Source: Numida meleagris
Lineage: Eukaryota; Chordata; Aves; Galliformes; Numididae
Length of the DNA: 64,000 nt
Assembly: GCF_002078875.1 (NCBI RefSeq)
Contig: NC_034438.1
Coordinates: 68,469,484-68,533,483, forward strand
Direction of reading: 5' to 3'
Of this stretch, positions 26,074 to 40,146 are shown one piece after another. Each line of letters begins with the position of its first letter. The stretch's first letter is position 1. Under the pieces are notes generated by a model, which had not been told where the DNA came from, did no database searches, and saw only the letters and a list, made by a program, of their open reading frames with translations. The position numbers were made by a program, and so were the translations under genes.

Positions 26074-27133
26074 TTTGCAGCACTGTTTTGACCAAGGTGC
26101 AAAAACGCAGGCAGTAGATGCACATGCTCTAGGGAAAGAGAACACATCCTGCTCATGGTCACGGAATTATGCCTCCTCAAGATTCAGTGATGGTTTAGAG
26201 AAAACGTGCAATGTGGACAGAAGGTTTACTTACTATATTAAGTATTAACAGAAGCAAAAATCAGGCCCATTGACTACCAGACTGAAATTTTAATAGGCCA
26301 TCTCTGAACATTCTTGCTATTCTCAACAGAAAAGAAGAAAGTTCAAGCACTGCTGCTTACAGAAATATCCTATCTCTATCATTTATCATTGTTGATGGAA
26401 GGAAAGAAGTCTGCCACACCACTGAAAGAAAATGTGTATTGAGTTTGTCTTGGTATGAAGAAGAGTTGAATGGAATGTACTAGCTGCAAATGGCACTAAC
26501 CTTGAGCATCAATCACAGGAAGCATAACTGATAGCAGAAAGCACTATGACGTCAAATGGAAAGGAAGAGCAGTTAACCATTCATGTAGTTAAATGTTACC
26601 ACTACACTTAGAGATAGACTGATTTTGCACTGTTCATCTACAAAATAAGTCCTGTACCATGGAGGTGTGACAGTTCTGTGGATGCACCTAGCACCCATCT
26701 CTATGCAGAAATTAAATAAACAAGTATCTGTCTTGCTTCTGTGTGTGACATAGGCTGGCTCAGCAACAGGGATCAATATGTTAGATTGAGGACCAGTATA
26801 TTAATTTGGTAACAGGAATCCATGTGTGCTAGTTCTAAAACTTTCCAGTTTAGCTTTGCTTGGCATGTGAACAGCCTTGTTTTTCTCAACGATCCTGCTT
26901 CACAGAAGCACTGAAGTCGCAACAGACTACTTTTATCTTTGCATCCACCAGGTGCACAGACTTCTTCTTGAGTTCCACATAAAATGTTTTGAGCTACAAT
27001 GCACCAAGACAGAAAGTTGTTCATTACGGCATAACAAGCAATGGAATTTTGCCAAACTGGGGGAAAACAGCTAAAGGTTGGCCAAAAAGTCACTGTGATT
27101 AAGATGAAGGAGAAATAAAGGGGAGGAAGCAGA
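26074..27133. other. Unclassified sequence upstream of LTR candidate
   Basis: About 1 kb with no recognisable gene. The last 20-30 bases are purine-rich (AAATAAAGGGGAGGAAGC near 27112-27130) and stand directly before the proposed LTR start, as a retroviral polypurine tract would. If that reading is right, part of this stretch may be decayed internal retroviral sequence. No retroviral protein is recognisable. The 128-codon minus-strand frame at 26773-27159 is not identifiable. Confidence 0.4.
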
Positions 27134-27400
27134 TGGTCGTGTGACCACCTTAGATGCAACCACGTATGCCCAGAAGAACATTAGTATATATTAACGAGAA
27201 AAGAATGAATATGTATGCCAGTGTATTGCATATGTATATCTTAACTGTTTAAAGGTAGAACCTGAACTCTGAGAGCATGCGCTTGATTTTTTGAGTCGCC
27301 TGGTATATAATGTGAGGAATAAAGGAATGCTGCTTCCTAACACCACATTGGAGTTAGAGAGTTTTCTTTCCTGATTCTGGATAATGTGTATGTTGGCTAT
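27134..27400 (+). mobile_element. Candidate compact retroviral LTR, alpharetrovirus/ERVK-like
   Basis: A purine-rich tract stands immediately before a TG at 27134-27135. Downstream lie a TATATAA box (27304-27310), an AATAAA polyadenylation signal only eight bases further on (27318-27323) and CACCACATTG at 27341-27350. A TATA box and poly-A signal close together just before an R region carrying CACCACATTGG is the arrangement known from avian alpharetroviral LTRs. The upstream U3-like part is diverged, and I cannot place the U5 end with certainty. It could be a 3' LTR attached to a lost provirus or a solo LTR. The family is not identified. Confidence 0.5.
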
Positions 27401-30400
27401 TTGCACACTATGGTTCAAGAGCTCAGATTATGGGACAATATCACCAGAAACACAAATTAGAACTGACTGCAAACACTGTTGTTTTCCAAGAAATTGTTTG
27501 CTTTATTAAGCAGTACCTGCATATTCCCATGCTTCATAAAATATTGATGCATTATAATTTTTTCTCTGTTTAACTAGAACATTTTATAAAATTAGAATTT
27601 ATATTTGCTAAGCAATAATTAATAATCAGTGATTCTGGTGAATTGCATCTAAATACACTCCCATGAAATTTCACTGTCTACATCATGCAGTCAGTAATTA
27701 ACAGGAATCGCAACTCTGATCTGCACAAACATTCAGCGTAAAACAGTCTCTTGTGTTATCTACCATTAACATGGTATTACCTGACTATGATTCTCTCATC
27801 ATGAAATATGCTACTCACATGAGCTATGTTCGCTAGTTTGAGTAAGTCTAATAAAGTATAGTTGAGGAAAATGCAGGAAGAATATTTAAAAAACCTAGGT
27901 ATTTCTACTTTCTATTCTGCTTTCGGAAGTCCTGTTGCAAGTGTAGATTTCTATTTGCAATTAGCACCATTTATTTACTCAAAACAAAGACATAATATTC
28001 TGCATTCAGTTAGGGTTTAGGGTTTTCTTCCTGTCTGGATTTTTCTGCCTGTAAGAGGAATTCATCACTTCCCCTGCTATATATGAAAGATGATGCAAAC
28101 ATGGAATTCCCCCAAACACCTTTCCTATATTTACATACTCCAACACAATACAAAATAATTGGGAGATAACTGCCCCCCTAAAACTGTTCAATTCCTACTT
28201 CAGCAATGCATGAGAAATGCTTTCCTAAAAGCTGACGGTTATGCAGCCGCACATTCTACAAAGAGCTGACTTTACACTTCCGAATTCATCTGGGACCTCA
28301 CCACTGAACTGACTGGCATGCAGAAATTAACTTCACATCACAGTCCCCTTGACTTCAAGTGATACATACGTCTGCCACTGCAGCACCTTGCCTAAGATGG
28401 TGTGAAGAAGACATTAGCATGTGTCCTTCTTGAGAGCAGGAAAGTCAGGGGGTGGCTATTCAAAACGTCTCAGTATTTAGCAGTTTCACTGGTCTACAAT
28501 TGAAATGTCATGCTGCTGATGACAAGGCAGGCACGTGTCAGACTGCATTTAATGAGTTCACACACAATCTCAGCACTGACACTGGCTGACTACCCATCTA
28601 CAAAAAAAGACTTCAGCAGCTGCAAAACATCTTTAGAGAAAGATTATCCAGAAAGTATGTTTGAAATTAAGGTCAGAACATGACATAAATAAGGACAAGT
28701 TTTTACTTGTGGTGCAGTATAGTGCTGAGTCTAACTATGGAATTATTTCATATTTAAGTAGCACTGTGAAACTAACGTAAATATTTCAAGACCACCTTCA
28801 TTACACAATACTGGTGTTTACCTTGCCTTTAGTTTTGCCGTGAAAGCAACCACAGCACAGTGTAAAGACAGTGAGAAGCAATGCCATGAACTACCAAAAA
28901 ATGTTATAGGGTGAGTAAGCATTTAATTCCACATACATTAAGACTGAGATGCTTTGCACAGGTCACTCATTTCCAGTTTTCCGTAAATGAGTGCAATAAG
29001 AAAACACAGATATGACAACACCACTTGTGCTGAGCTGCCTGCTGGGTTAAACAACTGCACCTCAATAATGCTGCACAGCCAGTTGCTTAAGATCAATGCA
29101 CATGTGAAGGAATAAATGTTTTCCTTTCTCATCAGTGAGAAAAAAGAGCAAAATGAAACATTCATAGTTTTGGTCTAAAAAGCTAAAAGCCAAAATTTGT
29201 CTTATGTGGTAAAGAATAAAGGCAAAAAATCTGTGTTTTATTAATAAAGTAATGCTTAACCTAAAAATGAAAATAGGATAATCTTCCTACTTTTGCTGCG
29301 TTTCTTCTTAGAACTATTTCTTCTTATATTTTTCTCTTTCTATTGCTATTTTAAGTTACAAAAGCCAACTGACTCTTCAACTTCAGCCCTAAATAAGAAG
29401 ACATTTAAGCATGTAGAAAAATTTTAAGAGTATTTTTGATATAATAATGTACTTAGGTGCCTGGAAAGATGGGATATCATGCTCGGTGCAGCTGGAATGG
29501 GTCCACAGACTTGTATATTTTCAAATTTAACTTAATAGAACTTCTCACCTGTACTTCAGTGGAAGTGAAAAGACATCACTACTTCCCACAGGACCGTAAA
29601 GAAAGTTAAGAATGCTCATATTTCTGAATGTAAATCCCTCTGAACTGTCTATACAGCATCACGTGCCCATTACTTAAGCCTAAAGGCCTTAGGTGAATAC
29701 TGCTAAAACAATTACCAATACTTCTGGTGAGACATATTTAAAATATTTTTTGTTTTAAAAAGATTAATTTATATTCCAAGATTAAAAAAAAACCCTTTGA
29801 CTTTAAATACAATTACTGTATACTTGTTTTACATACAATCAGATAACTTTAATAAGTCAGTTAAACTCTTAGCATTAAGAGAGAATATTACAGATCTATT
29901 ATTAGATGCAGATTAGTGGTGTAATGAAAATACACTGTGTACATAGAGATCTAGTATTCAAGAGGAAAGGGAATGTGAGCTTCAAACTATATTTACTGCT
30001 CCCTTGTACTCCCTTCTTATGATCTTGTGCAATAGGTTCATCTATCTTCTCTGTTCCCTATCTCTTTTCTCTCCTTTAGCACATTTAGACTGTTCATTGT
30101 TAGAAGGATTGACAATGGAGAGGAAGGACATGACTATGTGACTCAATCTCGTAGAACTGGAAGGTAAGAAAAGTGCACTTTCAGTTTGCCTTTCCACAAC
30201 AGCATTCATCACTTCATAGAACTGGTTGGCATGGGCTACCCATTCATCAAAATATATTGTATTTTTCATGGAAAACTTTCAAGGATTGCATCTTAACTCT
30301 CAAAAACAGTCATGGTCTATGTCTTTTCAAGCTAGTACACAGATGCAAATACATGGAATATCTTATCAGGTTATGAAATTAAAAGTTTGCTAATGCAGTC

Positions 30401-33400
30401 ACTCTGAACTTACTATGCAACAAAATAGATTGCATGTAGAAGTGTCAGGTGTTGTCTTCTAGTTTAACCACTCAATGTTTTCAGTGCCGACTAAACAATA
30501 AAAAAATATCCCCTCCAATTTCCTGATTGCTTTTAGCACCACCACAACCACAACTGTCTGATTTGCTCTCCATCTTATTATTACTTGTTGAAGTGATAAA
30601 ATAGAAAAACTGCTTAGGGCTGTTATACGGTGAGGCTTACCTGAAAGCTCCACTTACCTAAGTGAGACCTAGAGTACATCCACCCTTCTCTAATTGTTCA
30701 GGTGTGCAATGGAAAAAAAAAAAAAAACACAATGTGGATGGAGTTTGCTGTTTAACTGTGGTCAGCTTTACATCCTTACAGCACACTCAGGGCAAGAAGT
30801 TGAGACAGCCCCACAATGAGAAGATACTAACTGGATTTACACACAATGGAAAACACAGTGGCCTGCTGCAACATGACTTGCAAGGCTCTGGAAGCTTATA
30901 ATGTCTACCCAATCTTGAAAAACAACTCAAGTGAAAATGGGAGTCCCATGGAGCATCTCCACACTGAGATTTCTGACATCTGCTGGGGCTACAGCAATGG
31001 CCAAGCCTCCAGGAAGGGCACAGGCACCTCTAATGGTCAGGGCGAACGTCTCCTGCTGGGACCGGGGCTCTGCTTTGTGTGGGTGAGTCTTGTGGGAGCA
31101 CTGTAGAACAGAAATCTCAGCAACTTTAAAAACAGAAACTGCTATCTAACCAAACGCCTTTCCTGCTTAGAAGATAATTAATTTTTAAAGTCACTAAATG
31201 GTGTGGTTCTGTACTTGTTGCCACCCCACCCTAAGTTCCCACATGACATCTGTCCATATCAAAAACAGTACTAAAACAGGCAAAAATCTACAGGATCTGC
31301 AATATGTTAGTGTACGTGATGCCTTCAAAACTACAGATATGCTGTGACTTATGAAAATAAGTGATTTGTTTTCCCGTTCACAAGGCAGACAGAAGACAAT
31401 TTCAAAAGGCTTAAGAATAAAGCGACAAAACTGACAGATGTATGAAAATATGTTTGCTCATTACATTGAATAAACATGTTACAGAACTTTGAAAAAGTCT
31501 TTACAGCAGGTAGCATCAAAAAGGGACATTTTACATCTGTTTTAGCCAAATGATTTTATTTCTAAGAGAAACCAATCTTCTGATTGAGTAAATTTTTTGA
31601 CAGGATTGCTAATGCTTTTGATATCATTGCTGATGCTTTTTCTATCTCAGTGTAGCAGGTTGTGAATATAGGTTAAAATGGATATATAGTTTACACTTAT
31701 GTGTACGTATAGGTTATGTATGTGGGTCTACATGTATCTGTATAATTTTCTATTACTGGTACTCTGGAAAAAATCTTCAATTATAGCTACTGTGCTCATG
31801 TTATATTACTATGTTTGGGTTTTTTTCAGCTATTGATATTGGATAAACTTGCCTCCATCTTCATTTCAGAACTCATGTTCTTTTCCAGTTAATAAAGTCT
31901 AGAGTTCCCCCAGGATGCTTCCTCAAACAACTGCTATAGAAATGAGACTTGCATTTGTTCCATTATGCATGATGTAAGTAATTAAAAAGTAGTTTATACA
32001 TTCTTAGGTATAAACTAACACAGTATTTGTCTGTCTATGTTGCTATCAAGGGAAAAAATGTATTTTTTACCCGTGATGCAGTTCTACTTTTCTTCTTTCA
32101 TACTATTGATGATTTTTACAAACATATGTAAATTCAATCGTGTGCAAATAAATATATTTATGCATTTTTTATAAAGGAGCTTTACTGACTACATTCAATC
32201 CAAGATTTAACCCACAATAGTTAATCTCTCTATAGACTTCAACAGGGCTAGAGGTCAGCCTTAATTTTCAATACACTTGGCCATATAATAGAGATATCTT
32301 GTTAAACAAGACATCTTGAATCTTTATGAAATCCATACCATATTGATTGAAATTGATTGACTGAAATCAATGACCTACTGACTAAATACATGGTAAATCA
32401 AAATCAACACAATTTAACTTTGCAAATATTCAGAAAGTCTGAAGGCTTCTTTTAAAGTTACTGCTAAGCCCAGTGGTAAAAGAACTTCCTCAGAAATACT
32501 GTGAAAATCTGTACCTTTACAGTACAAAAAAGATCAATCGCTGCATTTTAAACTAGAAGCAATTAAATTAAATTACCACTAATGGAGCTATTCCTGTCAT
32601 TCCAAGATATGCACTGATATTACCAAACCAATGAAGTTTCCATGAATATATCAAAGTACTGCATTCATCAGTAGAGATGCATCATCTGGCCTTATTTAAA
32701 AACCTCATTACCTAATGAGTAACATAATCCCTACCTATGCTGTAGTTCACATAGTTCAGTATTCTTTAAGTTCTACAAATTGTAAGGTCACATATTATAA
32801 CAATTGAATGATTCTAATTTTCCTGAAAAGGCAAAGCAACAGAACTTCTTCTTCCAATGTTAGCATATTTTAAAGTCCTGAAAATCTTAGGGCAAGTTAA
32901 ATTTAACAGTCTAATAAATATCTCACTTTCAGCCCTGCTTCATAAGCTAGGCAGCTTAAAGGTCTTTGCCTTACACATCATTTCACTTGCTACAACACAA
33001 AAAAAAGCCCTAAAATGTACTATCCATTTATACTTTATTTTACTGTTTCTTTCATTATTTGCCAGTGGAATTCTGCAGCTCACACCTCAAAAAGTGCAGA
33101 AAGCAGTGTTACTCAAGTGTATACAGCATGGCTTCATGACCAGCACTGAAATGCAAAGCAGGTTACTGTGCCCTGGCATGCTGACATGATACCTGGCACA
33201 ACTGAGCTCTCCATGGCAATTGTCACATTAAAAAAGCTGCAGTATATATATATTTAAGCAGTCATCTCCCACCCACGCCACAAAAGTTAGTGCTTTTGAA
33301 TCTCCCAGAAGATTCTCTTAACATTTCTTCTTTTGTCTGCAAATATGTAACAGAAATTGTACTGCTTAACTGGTTTCACACTAGTCTGGAATGACCTCTG

Positions 33401-35365
33401 AATGACGTCCCTCTACAGATTTCATATGATAGTAAGAATGCTCCATTAACGCTGGTTCCCTAGGCGCTATAGCTCAGTCTTCCTCTTGCACCAGTTTCTG
33501 AACTAGATGTTAATACAACTACAAGATGGAAGTAGTGTAATTCTACTTGAAAAAAGAAGTCACAATTATTTTCATTTGTAGACAGATCTGAACAGATCAA
33601 TCGCCTTCATACACCTTCTCTGAGTAAAAATTTTACTGGTGCATATAGGCAGCTGCTTGTACAATCATACTAAGAGTATTATCGTATGTGGTGGAATAGA
33701 TTCTTGTTAGAGATACTGCAGACAGAGAACTCAATGCATCTGGCAAGACTTAGATCATAGAGTCCCCAGGGCTAAAGAGAAAAAGGTACACAGCAGGAAA
33801 GTATGACTTTTCAATTTCCAATTTTTACACAGGTGTTGTCCAGCCTGAGAGGGGAAAGGAAAAATAGACACACATATATATAAACTTACATACTTACATA
33901 CAAATATATATATACACACACCAGAGTCTAGCAAGAGACTTGAGCACAACATATGCAATGCATGCAGGAAATAGTTTTACAATAAATTTGCAATAAAAAT
34001 GATACCACCATCTCCTCAGTAAAAAACAGTACACAGCCATTAGAACACAAATGCATACACACCACATCTGCACCCTTTGAGAACATATCCTGGTCATGTC
34101 CAGGCACCATAATGTGAGGAGACACTTTCTCTCTCGCTTCCTTGTTGAGACCTAAACTCACATTCCTTCCTACATGAAAATAGGGGAAAAACATTTAAGA
34201 ACTCCAGGTATATAACAAACAATTTATGGAAAATGCTGCATTAATGCTGACAGTGACCACACAATGATAAGCACCTTGAAACTTTGGGATGTGTTCCACT
34301 ATCTGCTGGTCAACAGATCCTAAGCAGACAAAGGGAGTGTATCACTGAAGGCCCAAGACAGTTGTTCACGATTCCAAAAATACTACAAAAAATTATACTA
34401 TAATGAACCAGATATTTAAAATGGCACAGCTAAGAAAGAGTGACTGTATTAAATACTACAAATATCATTGGACTGTTTGATATTACGGGGTTAGATGAAA
34501 CTACGGACGGACAAAATAAGCTTACTCTGTTGTCTGCTTCTCTTGCAAGGGCAGAAAGCATTTCTCATGCATGTCCGTCTCAACGTTTCCAATTACTCAG
34601 GACTTCATTGCACGTCACACCCCAGTGATGCCTCTCCTCTTTTTATCTTTCTTCCATACATAGATTGGAAATTCTCTGAAACAGTACTTCTTGTTGTTGT
34701 TGTTCTTTTTAAAAAAGAGGTAAAATACTACAACTACCAGAATGACTACACTGGATGCAAGTTTGAAAACTTTCTATTAGGCTTCCTAATTCCACCATGA
34801 ACCAGAGAGTTTAGATTATGAGTAAGCCAGTAGCTTTAGTCTTCCTATTTATTTCAGGTGCAAAAATAAAGATAACAATGACAGATCACAATTCATGCAA
34901 AATAAACCACAAGATGAAGTTATTTTCAACCTTAAATTGATTTGTTCTATCATCTGAGAGGGAATGCCCTGCGTGCTAGTGCAATGAGCTCTTCAAACAG
35001 CTACTGTGTAATCATTAGGGCAAACACTGCACTCTCAAAGAGCAGTCCACAGGGGAGCTGGCACTCAGATGAGAAGAGGGAATGGAAAATGCCACTTCTG
35101 ACAAGGATACACACAGGCACACATATGAAAAACCGCGAACACATTTACAGTCTTTGTCTCTAAAACATCCCATGGCATCAGTTTGACAATTTCATTTTAA
35201 GCTGTAATTTAAACAAGCAGTGCTTTCTGTCTGCTTAAATACTTAATACTCATCATTTCATCTAAAGCCCCTACACTCACGCCATTCACTCTATTACATA
35301 AAAGTAGGTCACTATTGATCTTTCCAGAACTATTTTTTATATCACTCAAATTTTTGGGCAAAAAC
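27401..35365. other. Long unique AT-rich stretch, no gene seen
   Basis: About 8 kb without a supported gene or recognised transposon. It contains A15 at 30713-30727, a short TA run at 33243-33252 and an AT/AC-rich stretch at 33867-33922. A less AT-rich patch of about 400 bp lies at 30740-31110. It carries an 86-codon frame (30846-31106) that I cannot identify. Confidence 0.55.
33867..33922. repeat. AT/AC-rich simple sequence
   Basis: Alternating CACA, TATA and CATA units over about 55 bp, with ATATATATA and ACACACAC segments. It is an imperfect dinucleotide microsatellite. Confidence 0.75.
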
Positions 35366-35440
35366 ATCCTTTCTTACTTCTTTCATTCATCTTTTTCTTC
35401 CTTTCTTTCATACTTTTCTTTCACATTTTTTCTTTCTAAC
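35366..35440. repeat. CT-rich low-complexity tract
   Basis: Pyrimidine-rich run of TTTC and CTTT units interrupted by single A residues. It lies directly beside the left end of the mariner element. Confidence 0.7.
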
Positions 35441-35442
35441 TA

Positions 35443-35952
35443 CAAGGGCTGCTCTGAAAGTACTGCCTTCTCTTTTATGATGTTGGCCCATGACGTCAGA
35501 GGTGGATGTTGCCGGTACAGCAGTAGGGGTTGAACCTTCCCACCAATATTCTGTTCCATTTTGTTGCCATGTGCCAGATGGCAGCATTAGGGCACTCTGA
35601 CAGAATGGCATCTGACACAAAAGTCCAGATGAAGCAAAGGTAAAAACAGCACCCACTGATATTCACTGACGCTTGCTGAACATTTATGGAGACCAGACAG
35701 TGGATGTCAGCACAGTGAGGTGTGGGTGCTGTGCTTCAGCAGTGGCAGCAGCAATAGCGGTCTCTTCTGCTGATGCAGATTTTGATGAGCATGGCATGCA
35801 GTCTTTTGGCAACAGTGCATAACAGCGGTGACTAAGGTGAAAAAGAGTGTTTTGTGGCTGAGAATTTGCTCTGTGAAACAGTGTTACTGCACTTTTTGCA
35901 CCTGTTGTAGTTTCCCTGGAAATAAATAGGAGGCATTATTTTCAGAGCAACC
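35443..35952 (+). mobile_element. Mariner derivative of Galluhop type, internally deleted
   Basis: About 510 bp flanked by TA on both sides (35441-35442 and 35953-35954), the target duplication expected of mariner. The ends form an imperfect terminal inverted repeat: GGGCTGCTCTGAAAGTACTG on the left, and GCATTATTTTCAGAGCAACC, its near reverse complement, on the right. Between them is decayed transposase sequence in plus orientation. An N-terminal start (ATGGCATCTGACAC near 35609) is followed by a CATTTATGGAGACCAGACAG helix-turn-helix-region block. The sequence then jumps to a C-terminal block (GAGCATGGCATGCAG near 35788-35802, then GTGGCTGAGAATTTGCTC). The central catalytic region is missing; full mariners are about 1.3 kb. 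It shares its internal junction with the copy at 58.8 kb. Confidence 0.85.
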
Positions 35953-36107
35953 TACATACATACCTTTCTATCTTATCTATTTAACTTACCCTATCAATTT
36001 TCCTTCAGAAACTATTCTGTGCTTCGATACTTCACTGAAGTAATGGATCCCTCCTCTTAGCTATGGACAGCTTTACTAGAGGTGGATAACCAAGCAGCAG
36101 ATTTTCA
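35953..36107. other. Spacer between mariner derivative and CR1 fragment
   Basis: About 150 bp of unremarkable AT-rich sequence. Confidence 0.5.
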
Positions 36108-36245
36108 TCACAGAGATACATAATTGCACAGGCTGGAAAGGACATGCATTATTCCATCAGTCCAACTCCCACAAAGGTGGGCCCAGTTTGAGCTCAGCGA
36201 ATTACCTAACTGAATCTTGACCACATCCAGGGATGGAGATCCGTA
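36108..36245 (-). mobile_element. Old CR1 LINE 3' fragment
   Basis: The plus strand reads ATCACAGAG, then CACAGGCTGGAAAGGACATG, then CATCAGTCCAACTCCCAC. This is the reverse complement of a diverged CR1 3' end (TTGGAAAGGACC and AAGTCCAACTCC blocks). The octamer tail is reduced to one degraded copy and homology fades towards 36245. It is clearly older than the CR1 copies at 4 kb and 42 kb. Confidence 0.7.
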
Positions 36246-39200
36246 TGTCTCTCTGGGTACCTGTTTTACTTTTTGGGGAAACTCTTTCGATCACGGCAGA
36301 ATTTCCCATGTTCCCCCTTTGACCTTGTCCTGACACTGTGCAGCTGGGCCTGACATGTGAGTAGTGGCCCAAACAAACAAAATAGAAATTCATCAAACAA
36401 AAAAATTTCAATCAAAATCAAAATGCAAAATGAAACAACACCAAAAGCTGAACAGAACAAAGCAAACAAAAGCACAGGAAACATATGGAAACACAAGCAA
36501 AGAAAAAGAATGAGAGGAGGTGAGAAAGGAGGAAAATAGCTATGGAAAGAAGAATACTGCTAGCTTCAGAGGCACAGCTGTACATATACACCTTTAAGAA
36601 ATGTAGAGTGCTCAGAAGAGATCCACTCAACTTCAGAAGATAAGAGCTGAACCTTATAAACATTTCACACAGGTTAGCCAGTTCACTTGACATAGGAAGC
36701 TTCTAGAGTCCTCACTGCCCAAGCTGGAGCACCACTGCATTTCTGACACAAAATTCAAGACGCTGGCCTGTGTAGCATCCACCTCTGAAGGTTGTTTAAT
36801 CTAAGCCAAAACTGCCCCCTCATGAAAAGAAAGCAATTCCTCTGAACAGAATGCCAGTGTGCAAGCTGTGCAACTGCACCAGCTGTCCACTGTGAAAACT
36901 GAGGAAGAGGGGCTCCAAAGATAAAAAAAGCTAAATAACGCAACAGCTCTTGCTAGGTGCGATAGCAGCAATCTGGTGACAATTTATTGCTGTATAATGA
37001 ATGCCCAGAATATATCCCAGGCAACGAACCAGAGACTGAATTCATCAGTTCCAGAAAAGGAAATAAAAATCTGATATTTTAAGTTCCAAAAGTACGAAGG
37101 AAACTTAAAAAAAATTCTTAAGTCTGGCCTTTCCTCCAAATGTCTGGATTATCTCAAGACTCAAAGTATACTTTGCTGTGTCTTAAAGAAAAAAAAAACA
37201 GAAAGTAATGCTGTGACATTACAGTATTTTACTTGGCTGGGTTTTTTTGGTGATTTTTACTTGAATTTTACACTATCACTTAGGTACATCTTTATTACAC
37301 TGATGCTGTCAATTTTATTAATATACCAAGGAGCAAGCATTTGTGCTGATAAAGGGAAAGAAATCGAGCACAAAAAATCAGCAACGCCTTCCCCACTGCT
37401 CTTAGAAATAATGTTCAAAAAGCATGTCTGAGAGCACAGGAATCTGAACAGCATTCTCAACAGAATATTTACTTTTTCTTTGCCCTCTAGACAACTTAAC
37501 TATTATAATGAAACAACTGGCAGACAACAGGTGGTATTGTTTTTCTGCGCCTCTGTCTCTTCAAGGAACTCCCAAAATTCTTTCACGAGGTCTTGATATG
37601 TAAAAAGGGTTCCCTCCAAACTGAACATAAAATTTCAGTACTAGCTTTTCTTTCTCCTCAGAGGCCTTACTTTTCTGCCCATAGATTTCACTGCAGTTCA
37701 ACTTACAGTGAGCACTATACATTCTCCTGGTGTCACAACAAGAAAAAAAATCTGTGTAACTGGAAGAGAATGACACCTCCGTCACTACCGAGGCAGTAAT
37801 CCAGCAGCATTATTTTGTCAGGAATGATTTTGGTACTTTGTCACTACAAAGATCAGAATTTAGCCCAATTTGCCGGGAATGAACACTCATCATTAAATCA
37901 TTCTGCGTGGCTGTACTGCTACTCACTCTTAACTTGCCCCTCCAAACATTTATGCCTGTTTGGCAAGGTTAACTGTCTTACACACAAACACAGTCCTGAG
38001 TATAAGGCAAGACACATTCTCCAGGCAGTGTAAAACACAGTGCTTGTTGCTTATCTCTCACAGGAAACCATTCAGACATACGTTGTACGACCTTGCACTG
38101 CTAGCACTGGTCAATCCTTTTTTAAAAAAGCAAGCACTCGATCTTCAGTTATTGATTTAATACATCATTTGTCTCTCCAATGCCAGCCGAAGCAAATTAA
38201 TAAGGCTGTACAAAACCAAGAGGATCTAGCTGCAGAAGCATTTAGTACCACTAGGCTGTTTACACCACTGAAATTCACATCATAATTCTTATTACAAATA
38301 CTGACGTAAAAAAAGTTGTATATGGAATTCAGTCCACCAAATAAGATTGAAAATCCAACCATATTTAGAAAACTAGTAAACCACCTATACTTTGAACCCT
38401 ACCTTACATGTAAAAAAATAATCTGAAATGTCGTGAGTATACCATCTCCAATCAGTGAAGGGTGCCTCACTTGATTTTGTGTGGCCAGGCTCTCAGAAAT
38501 ACATCAACAAATTCAGGCACCTGAGTCAGAAGAAGGGGAATAATTTCCTTTATCTTCTTACATGGAAGTGCTTTGGTGATTCGTATAATTTAAGGGCTCA
38601 GACATAAACAGGCAATATTCTGTTTCTTTGTGCACTGGACATTTACCAGTATGTCTGAATAAGCAGACCCATCTGTATGCCTTGGCCATGCTATATGGTG
38701 GTACATAGTGAACCACATTTTTTATTTGACAGTGTGCGAGCTGTTTTGTCACTAATTCCCAAATTTTCCAAGGAGCATTTTAAGGAAGGTACCTTTTATC
38801 AGTCTGGAGCATCTTCTGCTCATATTCAACTAAAACACCTTTGTTTGCCCCAGGCATTCAGTACATGTTTCTGATTGCTCTTTTCCTCTCTTGTCCTTTT
38901 ATTTTTTGCCAAAACTTTCTTGAACAGATAGTATCTGGAAACTCTAACACAATTTCTTACAGAAACCTGGTTTTAAGAAGCAGAAGAGGCTGTTTTCAGT
39001 ACCTGAGCAATACTGCGTGTTCTTAGTTGGTAAGAGCAACAAACCACATTCTTTGTAGAAGGTGACAATGGCCAAGCAATGAAAAGTCTGCATGAACTCA
39101 CTCTTGTTCACAGTCAGTCCCTCTGAGATCTAGACTTAATGGTGCAAGCAAAGTATTAGCCAGTGTCAGCTGTACTAGGTAAAGAAAAATACAAGAAGAA

Positions 39201-40127
39201 AATCCTAAAGAGGAATTCTAACTTGCTAACTTTTCAAGTTAGTACTTCAATTAACTGTCAACACTTGGTTATATTGTCAGAAAAAAATAAACATTTGCAA
39301 TATCGTTATAAAAGCAAGAAGTACATTTTTTCCCTCCATCCTTAATGCCCACTAACACCTGATGTAGGCAAGTGTGGCATCATCTTAGATTTGGCTCTCC
39401 CTGTTAGCAAACATGAAGATGGTACAAGATAACTAGCTCAGAACTGACTGGCACTGCAAGACAGAATGATTCTGAAATTGAACTTAAACAAGAAAGGGGA
39501 AAATACATTCTTATAGTATTTCTCACAGAATACTGTATACCTCCTACATCCAAGATTTATTCTGAAGACTACTCGCAGGGAGGACTAAGCATCACCTGAA
39601 ATCAAATATTACTAGAACTAAATTTGATTTTCCTGCATTATCATCAGCAGCTAGAGGATCTTGTTAGCACATAATTTATTGCATTAAGATATGAGTTACT
39701 TTGGGGATTTTGTTGGCACTTGCATTGTAAATGGGTGAATTACTTATTCCAACGCTTTGTCTCTAGTAACTGAAAAAAATTAGTATAATAAGGTATACTT
39801 GTAAATTCTGTGAAATTCTCATATGCTGAGCGGAGGAGATATTTCACAAGATGTGTGGGAAGCTACCAGCAGAAGAAAATGAAAAACATTTTAGCAAAGA
39901 TTTATTTATAACCAAATTGCTTTTTACCTGAGAAAAGTACAAAGGCATAACATTTCCATGGTCCATAAAAATGAATTGTTTCTTGGCAGAATGTGTGCTA
40001 GTGACAGCTCATTTTATTACGAGAAGACTCCAGTGGAGCAGGTGTACATCATGTGGTAAGAGAAATGGAAGGCTGACAACTGATTTGAGCAAACTCATTA
40101 GCTAATGCAATAATACAGTATTTTTCT

Positions 40128-40146
40128 ATAATAATAATAATAATAA
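40128..40146. repeat. AAT trinucleotide microsatellite
   Basis: About six perfect AAT/ATA units followed by an A-rich stretch. Confidence 0.85.

Noticed and set aside
26773..27159. 128-codon minus-strand open frame
   Set aside because: No recognisable domain. It crosses the purine tract and LTR start proposed on the plus strand and is better explained as chance.
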